Origin: Pontibacter actiniarum
GTDB lineage: Bacteria > Bacteroidota > Bacteroidia > Cytophagales > Hymenobacteraceae
DNA: 64,000 bases
Direction of reading: 5' to 3'
Assembly (NCBI RefSeq): GCF_003585765.1
Contig: NZ_CP021235.1
Location: 4,588,001 to 4,652,000, forward strand
This document shows positions 33,265-40,719 of the stretch, piece by piece (position 1 is the first letter of the stretch; each line of letters starts with the position of its first letter). The notes beneath the pieces were generated by a model that did no database searches, was not told the origin of the DNA, and saw only the letters and a list, made by a program, of their open reading frames with translations. The position numbers were made by a program, and so were the translations under genes.

Positions 33265-33913
33265 TCAGGAATAAGACTAACTGTTTGGGGCCGTGGGCGC
33301 CCATTACCAATGTCTTCTCAATGTCGGCGGTGCGGCTTGGCCCGCTCACCATGGAGAGCATCGATGGGAAGTTCTCTTTGTACTTGTTGCGCACGCGCTG
33401 CAGCCCGTCTTTAATATCGGGCACCAGCTGGCTTGCTTTGGCCACCACCAGGTGCGTGCTAGGGTAAATGCTCAGGCGGCGGCCTCCGGCGTTGGCTGAG
33501 CTGACCAGCACGCTGCCTGTGCGGGCGATCAACGCCTCACAGGTGGTCAGGCTGGCTTCCGTGCCCTGCACAAAGTTCTCCTCGTCTGCGGTAAAGTCTA
33601 TGCCCGCCTGGTGGACGGCGTTTTGCAGGTTTGGTTCCCACACGCACAGGTGCTGCAGGTTCTGCTCCTTTTTATAGACGTAAAGCTGGTCGAAGAAATC
33701 CTCCTCATTGTCGCAGTAGATAAAGACGCCTGCGTTCTTGATGAACATTTCCGCAAACACCACCGACAGGTCCTCCACAGGCACTACAGGGTGAAGTGGG
33801 GAGGAGAAGTCTGGGGTAGGAGGCAGAAAAGGCGCCGACTTAGCCAGCGCCTCTCTTACTTTCCTTAATACTATTTCTTTTGATTTTGCTTCGTACATGC
33901 CTGTTTTGCTCAA
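33245..33913 (-). CDS. LUD domain protein (LutC/YkgG-like)
   Basis: A 222-residue protein with the LUD fold: [36 protein letters not shown] and [29 protein letters not shown]. LutC relatives take part in lactate oxidation, but here no lutA/lutB partners are near. The position between ftsH and lpxH is the usual one in Cytophagales, and its role there is unknown. It overlaps ftsH by four bases. Confidence 0.88.
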   Translation of the reverse strand: MSKTGMYEAKSKEIVLRKVREALAKSAPFLPPTPDFSSPLHPVVPVEDLSVVFAEMFIKNAGVFIYCDNEEDFFDQLYVYKKEQNLQHLCVWEPNLQNAVHQAGIDFTADEENFVQGTEASLTTCEALIARTGSVLVSSANAGGRRLSIYPSTHLVVAKASQLVPDIKDGLQRVRNKYKENFPSMLSMVSGPSRTADIEKTLVMGAHGPKQLVLFLIDDLPH

Positions 33914-36033
33914 GCTGTTCTCGAATTTACATTGTCTTGTTCAGCAGGGGTGCTTCCGTTGCCCAGCGGCGTGCCGGGTACGTTGCCTTCCTCTTGCTCC
34001 GGGTGTTTGGTCTGGCCTACTTCTACCGGGTGCGTCTGCTCTACCTCGCTTTTGGTCTGGCTGCGGTCTGTGCCGGAAGTATGCGCCTGGTACGTTGTCA
34101 GGGCATCAAACGGGCGCGGGCCAACCAAACGCTCCAGGTCGCTCTGGAAGAGAATCTCCTTCTGCAGAAGCTCCTGCGACACAATCTCCAGCTCACGGCC
34201 TTTAGCTCTGAGCAGGTCTTTTGTGCGCTGGTAGGCGGCATCAATAATCTTGCGCACCTCCTGGTCTATGGTCTCAGCGGTAGCTTCAGAGTACGGCTTG
34301 TTGAAGGCCATATCCGTCTGCTTCGAATCGTAGAACGACACATTCCCGATCTTATCGTTCATGCCGTACATCGTTACGATACTATAGGCCATTTTGGTTA
34401 TGCGCTCCAGGTCACTTAAAGCACCCGTGGAGATTTTGCCAAACACAAGCTCCTCAGCGGCACGGCCACCCAGGGCCATACACATCTCGTCGATCAGCTG
34501 CTCGGTCGTGTACAGGAACTGCTCTTTCGGGAGGTACTGCGCGTATCCCAGGGCGGCTACACCACGTGGAACAATGCTCACCTTCACCAACGGATCGGCG
34601 TGCTCCAGGAACCAGCCCGCGATGGCGTGGCCAGCCTCGTGGTACGCCACGATTTTCTTTTCCTCCGGAGAGATGATCTTGTTCTTCTTCTCCAGGCCTC
34701 CGATGACACGGTCTACCGCATCGTTGAAGTCCTGCTGGTCTACCGCTTTCTTGTTACGGCGCGCCGCAATCAGGGCGGCCTCGTTACACACGTTGGCGAT
34801 CTCGGCACCGGCAAAGCCTGGTGTCTGGGCGGCCAGCTTGCGGGCGTCCACATCCGCAGCCAGGGTTAGTGGCTTCAGGTGCACTGCAAAAATCTCGGTA
34901 CGGCCGTTAATATCCGGCTTGTCGATACTTACCTGGCGGTCGAAACGGCCTGGGCGCAGCAGGGCTGAGTCCAGCGTGTCCGGTCGGTTCGTCGCGGCAA
35001 GTATGATTACGCCTGAGTCAGTGGCGAAACCATCCATCTCCACCAAAAGGGAGTTCAGGGTGTTCTCGCGCTCGTCGTTACCGCCTGGCGTGGCACCACG
35101 GCTACGGTGGCGGCCAATCGCGTCAATCTCGTCGATAAAGATGATACAAGGGGCTTTGGCCTTGGCCTGCTTAAACAGGTCACGCACACGGGCTGCGCCC
35201 ACACCCACGAACATCTCCACGAAGTCTGAGCCAGACAGGGAGAAGAACGGAACGTCGGCCTCACCGGCTACGGCTTTTGCCAACAAGGTTTTACCTGTTC
35301 CCGGAGGGCCTACCAGCAGGGCACCCTTCGGTATTTTACCGCCCAGGATGGTGAACTTGCTAGGGTTCTTCAGGAACTCCACGATCTCCTGCACCTCCTC
35401 CTTCGCTTCCTCCAGGCCGGCCACGTCCTTAAACGTGATCTTTACCTTGTTCTCAGCATCGAAAAGGGCCGCTTTTGATTTGCCGATGTTGAAGATCTGG
35501 CCACCTGTGCCACCCGAGGTTACGCGGCGCATCAGGAACCAGAAACCGAACAGCAGCAGGATCAGGAAGCCCCACTGGAAGAAGAAGTCAGCAAAACCGG
35601 TGCGTTGCTCCGGCTTCAGTGGCACCTGCTCCTCGCGGGGCAGCTCTGCCTGTAGTTTGTCCAGGTCCTCTTTAAACGATTCCGCCGATATCACCTGGAA
35701 GTGATAATGGGGGCCCTCCTCCATCGTGAGAACGCCACGGTCGTTTAGTTCGGCCTTGTATTTTTCGTTCTGCAGGGCTTCCTTCTCAAGGTACACCTCT
35801 ACAGTTTTTCCATTTACGAGGGTGAGTTTCTTTACGTCCCCGCTCAGCAACATCTCTTCAAAGTCCTGCTGCGTGGTCTCAATAGAAGAGTTGCTCTTGT
35901 TTAGGTAGGTTAACCCGAAGATCAGCAGGATCAGCACAGCCAACATCCACAGCTGCATGGTAGGGCGCGGTGGCGTGTTCGGGATGATCGGCTTTTTCTT
36001 TCTGTTGTTGCCTTTATTATTCTTTTCTGCCAT
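33910..36033 (-). CDS. ftsH: ATP-dependent zinc metalloprotease FtsH
   Basis: A 707-residue membrane AAA+ protease. It has two transmembrane segments (about 27-44 and 152-170) around a periplasmic domain, Walker [14 protein letters not shown], Walker [17 protein letters not shown], second-region homology [20 protein letters not shown], and the zinc site HEAGH near residue 466. It degrades unassembled membrane proteins and regulators such as LpxC. The last 60 residues are Gln, Thr and Glu rich, a non-conserved tail. It is in operon with rsfS upstream and LUD and lpxH downstream, so lipid A genes and a protease known to tune lipid A synthesis are co-expressed. Confidence 0.98.
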   Translation of the reverse strand: MAEKNNKGNNRKKKPIIPNTPPRPTMQLWMLAVLILLIFGLTYLNKSNSSIETTQQDFEEMLLSGDVKKLTLVNGKTVEVYLEKEALQNEKYKAELNDRGVLTMEEGPHYHFQVISAESFKEDLDKLQAELPREEQVPLKPEQRTGFADFFFQWGFLILLLFGFWFLMRRVTSGGTGGQIFNIGKSKAALFDAENKVKITFKDVAGLEEAKEEVQEIVEFLKNPSKFTILGGKIPKGALLVGPPGTGKTLLAKAVAGEADVPFFSLSGSDFVEMFVGVGAARVRDLFKQAKAKAPCIIFIDEIDAIGRHRSRGATPGGNDERENTLNSLLVEMDGFATDSGVIILAATNRPDTLDSALLRPGRFDRQVSIDKPDINGRTEIFAVHLKPLTLAADVDARKLAAQTPGFAGAEIANVCNEAALIAARRNKKAVDQQDFNDAVDRVIGGLEKKNKIISPEEKKIVAYHEAGHAIAGWFLEHADPLVKVSIVPRGVAALGYAQYLPKEQFLYTTEQLIDEMCMALGGRAAEELVFGKISTGALSDLERITKMAYSIVTMYGMNDKIGNVSFYDSKQTDMAFNKPYSEATAETIDQEVRKIIDAAYQRTKDLLRAKGRELEIVSQELLQKEILFQSDLERLVGPRPFDALTTYQAHTSGTDRSQTKSEVEQTHPVEVGQTKHPEQEEGNVPGTPLGNGSTPAEQDNVNSRTA

Positions 36034-36102
36034 TGATGTTTAAATGTCAATTGTATGGAAAACAGGGGGCCTGCGCCAAATGTTTCGGCCAGGGCCCTGG
36101 TG

Positions 36103-36477
36103 TTAGACAGATTCCACGTGTTTTATCTTGGCGTCGCCCCAAAGCTCCTCCAGGGCATAAAACTCGCGCTTGTCTTTCAAAAAAACGTGTGCTACTACAT
36201 CGACATAATCCAGGAGCACCCACTCTTTGTTGGTGCGGCCCTCGGTTTGCCAAGGGTTCTGGCCGACGGCTTTGTGCACCTCCTCCTCAATAGAGGAAGC
36301 GATGGCGTCGAGCTGCGTGTCGGAGCTTGCGGATGCTATTACGAAGTAGTCAGATACGGCATTTTTAAGTGATTTAAGGTTCATCACAACGATATCGGAC
36401 GCTTTCCTCTCCTGCATACCTTTCACTACAAGCTCTGCCAATATGTCGGAAGTAGCCTCAACCTTGGTTTCTTTCAT
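36103..36477 (-). CDS. rsfS: ribosome silencing factor
   Basis: A 124-residue RsfS/DUF143 protein with [51 protein letters not shown], and EWVLLDYVDVVAHVFLKDKREFYALEELWGDA. It binds L14 of the large subunit and blocks subunit joining under nutrient stress. It is the first gene of the ftsH operon, 69 bases upstream of ftsH, with a TACTTTTG box ahead of it. Confidence 0.95.
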   Translation of the reverse strand: MKETKVEATSDILAELVVKGMQERKASDIVVMNLKSLKNAVSDYFVIASASSDTQLDAIASSIEEEVHKAVGQNPWQTEGRTNKEWVLLDYVDVVAHVFLKDKREFYALEELWGDAKIKHVESV

Positions 36478-36487
36478 TTGTGCTCTT

Positions 36488-36508
36488 TAAATTTGATGTA
36501 CAAAAGTA
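36488..36508. promoter_or_regulatory. overlapping divergent promoters of birA and rsfS
   Basis: TAAATTTG at 36488-36495 on plus (TTG 21 bases upstream at 36464) and TACTTTTG at 36508-36501 on minus. Both match TAnnTTTG and lie five bases apart, so the two promoters would compete for polymerase. Confidence 0.5.
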
Positions 36509-36527
36509 TTAAATCTCCTCTAATAAT

Positions 36528-37277
36528 ATGTTGCCTACTACGCTGTTTGTTGGCCAGCAGCTGCTTTTTATACCAGCCTGTGCTTCTACCAACTCGGAGG
36601 CCCAACAGCTTCTTATCAAAAATGAAGCCACAGAAGGCTGCACCGTTATCACGCACCGGCAAACGCAGGGGCGGGGGCAGCGGGGAAACACCTGGGAGGC
36701 CGCGCCTGGCCAGAACATTACCCTCTCTGTAATTCTGTCACCTTCTTTCCTGCCCGTCCGGCAGCAGTTTTACCTCAACATGGCTGTTTCGCTGGCCGTG
36801 CTTGACCTGCTGCGCGAACAGGGTCTGCAGCAGGCACGGGTAAAGTGGCCAAACGATTTATTCTTTGAAGATAAGAAACTTGGCGGGATTCTGATAGAAA
36901 ACTCAATTAATAGTCACTCTCTACAACACAGTATTATCGGGATTGGTTTAAATGTGAACCAGTTACAGTTTGCCTATCCAACGGCTACCTCGATGGCTAA
37001 CGTATGTGGCCGCACTTTTGATTTGGAGAAAGTGACGATGCGCCTGCTCGAGCACTTGGAGAAGCGCTACCTGCAGCTGCGTGGCGGCCATACGGCCCGC
37101 CTGAAGTACGAATACCTGCAGGTGCTGTACCGTTACCAGGAAGTGCATCCGTTTAAGATAGGGCAGCAGCAGGTGCAGGGGCAGATTCTGGGGGTGGATG
37201 AAGACGGCCGCCTGGCCGTGGAGATCGAGCGGGAGCTGCGCTACTTCAGCTTTAAGGAGATTTCGCACGTTATTTAG
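36528..37277 (+). CDS. birA: biotin--[acetyl-CoA-carboxylase] ligase (class I, no DNA-binding domain)
   Basis: A 249-residue BPL/LplA-fold enzyme with STNSEAQQLL, the adenylate loop QTQGRGQRGNTWE, KWPNDLFFEDKKLGGILIEN and IIGIGLNVNQ. It joins biotin to the carrier domain of acetyl-CoA carboxylase via biotinyl-AMP. There is no helix-turn-helix N-terminus, so it cannot be the repressor type. A small C-terminal SH3-like domain is present. It is divergent from rsfS and overlaps the convergent YceI gene by four bases. Confidence 0.94.
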   Translation: MLPTTLFVGQQLLFIPACASTNSEAQQLLIKNEATEGCTVITHRQTQGRGQRGNTWEAAPGQNITLSVILSPSFLPVRQQFYLNMAVSLAVLDLLREQGLQQARVKWPNDLFFEDKKLGGILIENSINSHSLQHSIIGIGLNVNQLQFAYPTATSMANVCGRTFDLEKVTMRLLEHLEKRYLQLRGGHTARLKYEYLQVLYRYQEVHPFKIGQQQVQGQILGVDEDGRLAVEIERELRYFSFKEISHVI

Positions 37278-37846
37278 CGTACGCGCCGAATGTGGTTAAT
37301 GGAGAGCTGGTTGCGGCTGCCCTGCACCGGGAGCAGGAGCATCTCCAGTTGCACGTTTATCTGCTCGGCCATACTTTGCCCGGTTAGCTTAGGCGCGGCG
37401 ATGTGGTGGTCGGAGGTGTTGACGGTGAAGTCTGTTTTCAGCAGCAGCCTGTCGCCCTGCCGCACCAGGGTGCCGGCTATGTTGCGGCGGCGGCTCACGC
37501 CGTGCACGGTCAGGGTGCCGCGCGCCTCCACCTGGCCCCCCGCTTCGGTAAGCTCCCCCTCAAACACGGCCTTCGGAAACCGCTTGCTGTCCATGTACTT
37601 GTCGTTGAACCGCTCCTGCATCATGGAGTTGGCAAACTGAAACGAGGCAACAGGTACTTCGAAGTACAGCTTATGGCTTTGCAGGCTTACAGTGCCAACA
37701 GCCTTTGCCGATGTGCCTTTGATCAGGCTGAGGGGCGCGCCCGCGGCAAAGGTGACCGTGCCGGTGCCATTGTATAGTTGCTGCTGCGCCTGTATGCCGT
37801 GGCAGAGGCAAAACAACAGGTAGAGCAGTGGTAGTATTCTTCTCAT
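37274..37846 (-). CDS. exported YceI-like lipocalin-fold protein
   Basis: A 190-residue protein with signal peptide (residues 1-20, GIQAQ) and YceI-type features: VTFAAGAPLSLIKGTS, FEVPVASFQFANSMMQERFNDKYMDSKRFPKAVFEGEL, LTVHGVSRRRNIAGTL. YceI proteins bind isoprenoid or fatty ligands in the periplasm; the ligand here is unknown. It converges with birA with a four-base overlap. Confidence 0.88.
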   Translation of the reverse strand: MRRILPLLYLLFCLCHGIQAQQQLYNGTGTVTFAAGAPLSLIKGTSAKAVGTVSLQSHKLYFEVPVASFQFANSMMQERFNDKYMDSKRFPKAVFEGELTEAGGQVEARGTLTVHGVSRRRNIAGTLVRQGDRLLLKTDFTVNTSDHHIAAPKLTGQSMAEQINVQLEMLLLPVQGSRNQLSINHIRRVR

Positions 37847-37911
37847 AATGCCAGGTAATCCTATTTATCTTGAACCGGTGTCGGGTGTTAAAGTTGTGGC
37901 GCTCACTAAAG

Positions 37912-37950
37912 AAAAACGGCGGAAAGTGTAATTCACCTCCCGCCGTTTTT
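37912..37950 (-). terminator. terminator of the large T9SS-substrate gene
   Basis: An 11-bp stem aaaaacggcgg / ccgccgttttt, eight bases past the stop codon at 37958, with T tracts on both sides. Confidence 0.85.
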
Positions 37951-37957
37951 TTGTGGC

Positions 37958-39481
37958 TTATTGTATGATGAGTTTCTGTGTCTGTTTTCCGGAGGCGTTC
38001 TGCAGGTGCACATAATACAGCCCTTTGGGGATGTTGAGGTCGGAGACCGTTAGTTGCACCTCCCGTTCCTCTGGCGCAAGGCGCTGCGTGTGCACCGTTC
38101 GGCCATTCCTGTCCATGATCTGGAGTATAGCGTCGCTTCCGCCCGGTGTGGCCACCCGAATGTAGTTGCTGGTGGCGGGGTTAGGATATACCTCCATGCT
38201 GGCCCCGGCCAGTGCCGCGCGCTCTACGGCAATTACCTTGCTGTACTCAAACTGGCCGTCGTAGTCCACCTGCTTCAGGCGGTAGTAGTGCTGGCCTGCG
38301 TCAGCCGAGGCGTCCGTAAAGCTGTAGCGCTGCGTAACGCTGGAGTTGCCGGCGCCCTGTACCTCCCCAACCGCGGAGAAGCTGTTGCCGTCCTTGCTGC
38401 GCTCCACCTCAAAGCGGTCGTTGTTTTCTTCGGATGCCGTGGTCCACGTTAAGGCTATGCCGCTGGCGGTGGCTTTGCCCTCGAAGGAGACAAGCTCTAC
38501 CGGCAGTGGGGTAATTGGCTCATCTTCGCAGCTAATGGTGTTCAGGCCGGTGTTGGTTAAGGTGCCGCCCGCGTTCACGGTCATCTGGAAATAGGGCGAC
38601 AGCTCATAGAGGTCCGTCGGGACGATAATGGCGAATACGTCGGCGGTGCCGTTGGCATAACCGTTTGTCTGCTGCCCCTGGAAAACGATCAGGTTTGCCT
38701 CCTGGTCAATTGTTGTCTTGTACTGGAAATCAGCGGTCTTGTACACGCCTCCGTTGTTCATGCCGGCAACGCCCAGATCGGCCGTGGTTTCCATCGTCTC
38801 AATCATCACGCTGCTCACGTCGGCGGGCAGCTTGTTTGCAATCCGCAGGCGCACGGTGGTGGTGCCGTCGCCGTTATCAGTAGCGCCCGCAAAGGCAAAG
38901 GAAGCCTCCTCCAGCTGAATAACGCAGGCGCCGGGGTTGGTGGGCGGGCTGCAGGCGTTCAGGTCGAACACCACTTGCTGGCTGCCTGAGATGTTGTTCT
39001 CGTTTCCTTTCAGGGCCTCGCTGCGCAGCGTGGCGCGAACGCGCATCGTGGAGAGCGCCTGGAAATCGGCCTGGGTCAGGTTAAAGGCAAAGGTGTCTAC
39101 CTGGCCCCCTGAAAGGGCGTAATTGCTCTTGGCGTTAAACTGAATCGCGTTGAAGGGGGTCTCAACCTCGTTTGGGCCTTGCTCGCTGGATACCCCGTTC
39201 CGCACGCGGTAGGCGGGGGCGTTGCCGTGGTACACGCTGGCCGGTGATGCCGCCCGGGCTCCTTCCGGCAGCTCAAAGGCAACGTAGGCCAGCTCGTCGC
39301 AGCGCACCTGCAGGCTGAACTTAAGCTGCATCAGGTCTCCCTCTACCGCTGTGGCACCGTGGTAGGTGAACCTGTAGCAATCAAACTCCTGTGTGCATCC
39401 GCCTGTTGGCACTGGTCTTTGGGCCCAGGCCCAACCCGTCGTGAAAAAAATAAGCGTAAATAAAAGTATATATCGTTTCAT
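37958..39481 (-). CDS. secreted protein with type IX secretion sorting domain (type A)
   Basis: A 507-residue protein from ATG 39481 (MKRYILLFTLIFFTTGWAWAQ signal peptide). Earlier frame residues lack sense as a signal. The central part contains beta-rich domains with NGDGTTTVRLRIANKLPADVSSV. The stretch ELVSFEGKATASGIALTWTTASEENNDRFEVERSKDG is the fibronectin-like module common before sorting domains. The end VYPNPATSNYIRV...GLYYVHLQNASGKQTQKLIIQ is the T9SS C-terminal domain that directs export and cell-surface attachment. The role of the passenger is unknown. Confidence 0.88.
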   Translation of the reverse strand: MKRYILLFTLIFFTTGWAWAQRPVPTGGCTQEFDCYRFTYHGATAVEGDLMQLKFSLQVRCDELAYVAFELPEGARAASPASVYHGNAPAYRVRNGVSSEQGPNEVETPFNAIQFNAKSNYALSGGQVDTFAFNLTQADFQALSTMRVRATLRSEALKGNENNISGSQQVVFDLNACSPPTNPGACVIQLEEASFAFAGATDNGDGTTTVRLRIANKLPADVSSVMIETMETTADLGVAGMNNGGVYKTADFQYKTTIDQEANLIVFQGQQTNGYANGTADVFAIIVPTDLYELSPYFQMTVNAGGTLTNTGLNTISCEDEPITPLPVELVSFEGKATASGIALTWTTASEENNDRFEVERSKDGNSFSAVGEVQGAGNSSVTQRYSFTDASADAGQHYYRLKQVDYDGQFEYSKVIAVERAALAGASMEVYPNPATSNYIRVATPGGSDAILQIMDRNGRTVHTQRLAPEEREVQLTVSDLNIPKGLYYVHLQNASGKQTQKLIIQ

Positions 39482-40008
39482 GTTGATCTGTATTAAAACT
39501 GTGAAGTAATCCAATTTTTGTATATAGTTTGTTTAACGGAGCCACGTGCTTGTAGTTGCACATTATAAATAGGGTTTCGGGTAGTGCAATGCTTTTCTTG
39601 GATTGTTTAAACTTTTGTATACTTGTACTGAGGCTTGTTTTGCGCTCCCTGTGTTGCAACTTTGCTCTTGTGGGTGAATTGTAGGGTAATTATGACAATA
39701 CCTTAATTTCTATATAGGTATTATAGTTTATAATGCGAGTGTTTGTATTTGAAAAGTATAAATATGGCTGTGCGCTTGTTGGCTGCTGCATGCAGGTCGG
39801 CTAGCCGAAGGAGTCCAACGCAGCAGGGAAGCTTCTAAAGGGGGAACGGTATTTGATAGGCAAAGGGTAGGGGAAGAAGATGCTGCGGCCTATCTGCCTC
39901 ATGCACAAATATTTTAAAAATTTAATTTACTGTTACGGCATTTTAATCTATCTTTGGTATGCTTACTATAGAAGTAGTGCGATTGCTTTAACATAAAAGC
40001 GCTTGAGT
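39482..40008. other. AT-rich intergenic region between divergent T9SS-substrate genes
   Basis: 527 bases without credible genes. An inverted pair TTGCAC / GTGCAA (arms near 39556 and 39584) and several TATACTT/AAGTATA copies are present. The right side holds the promoter box of the next gene. Confidence 0.5.
39949..39956 (+). promoter_or_regulatory. -7 promoter box of the small T9SS substrate gene
   Basis: TATCTTTG, exact TAnnTTTG match, 52 bases before the ATG. Confidence 0.5.
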
Positions 40009-40596
40009 ATGAGAATTTTTACTAGAATTATATTAGTGACCACCCTGATCGGCTCCCACCTGGCGAGCTTTGCCGGCGACCGGCTGGCCGCAGGTACTAA
40101 CCCGACTTACAAAGGGGGAACCACTGTCTGGAAGCTGATGCCTGACAAGGTGGCGCAGCTGACGCTGTCGGCCAACAACGCCAGGCCGAACTTTGTGGAG
40201 AAAGAGGACCACACCTGCTCCAAGATCTATGCTTCGGCGGTGAGCCAGGCGTTTCATGTGGTGGAGGTGAAGCAGAGCAAGAGCATGTATGCCAACATTA
40301 CGCTGGCGGCCTTTGCCCCGGGCAGCGATGTGAAGGCTTCTTTGCCGTCGATCAACGCCTACCCGAACCCGTCGCGCGGGCGCACCATTCTGGCGCTGAA
40401 CCTGCCGGGCAATGACAACTATAAAATCCGTATCTCCAACACGATAGGCAAAGTGCTGACAGTACAGGAAATCGGCCCGGCCGAGAAAGCCGAGGTGAAG
40501 CTGGACCTGACCAGCCTGCCGTCCGGCGTGTACTTTTACAGCCTGCTCGTAAACGATAAAACGGTGGAAACGAAGCGGCTTGTACTGCAGAAATAA
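40009..40596 (+). CDS. small secreted protein with T9SS sorting domain
   Basis: A 195-residue protein from ATG 40009 with a signal peptide (MRIFTRIILVTTLIGSHLASFAG). The middle 80 residues are unrecognised. The last 85, from INAYPNPSRGRTILALNLPG to LPSGVYFYSLLVNDKTVETKRLVLQK, are a type A sorting domain. Nearly half of the protein is the sorting signal, so the mature surface peptide would be very short. It is followed by a hairpin terminator. Confidence 0.85.
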   Translation: MRIFTRIILVTTLIGSHLASFAGDRLAAGTNPTYKGGTTVWKLMPDKVAQLTLSANNARPNFVEKEDHTCSKIYASAVSQAFHVVEVKQSKSMYANITLAAFAPGSDVKASLPSINAYPNPSRGRTILALNLPGNDNYKIRISNTIGKVLTVQEIGPAEKAEVKLDLTSLPSGVYFYSLLVNDKTVETKRLVLQK

Positions 40597-40623
40597 GCTT
40601 TATCGTTTGCTATAAGTATAGGA

Positions 40624-40648
40624 AGCCGGCCAGTTGGTCGGCTTTTTC
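40624..40648 (+). terminator. terminator of the small T9SS substrate gene
   Basis: agccggcc / ggtcggct (8 bp, one G-T pair), loop agtt, T tail. Confidence 0.8.
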
Positions 40649-40719
40649 ATTATAAACTTCTAAAAATCGCCGGCCGCTTTACAATATTTATTATTTTCGG
40701 GGCTGAATCAACTATAGCT

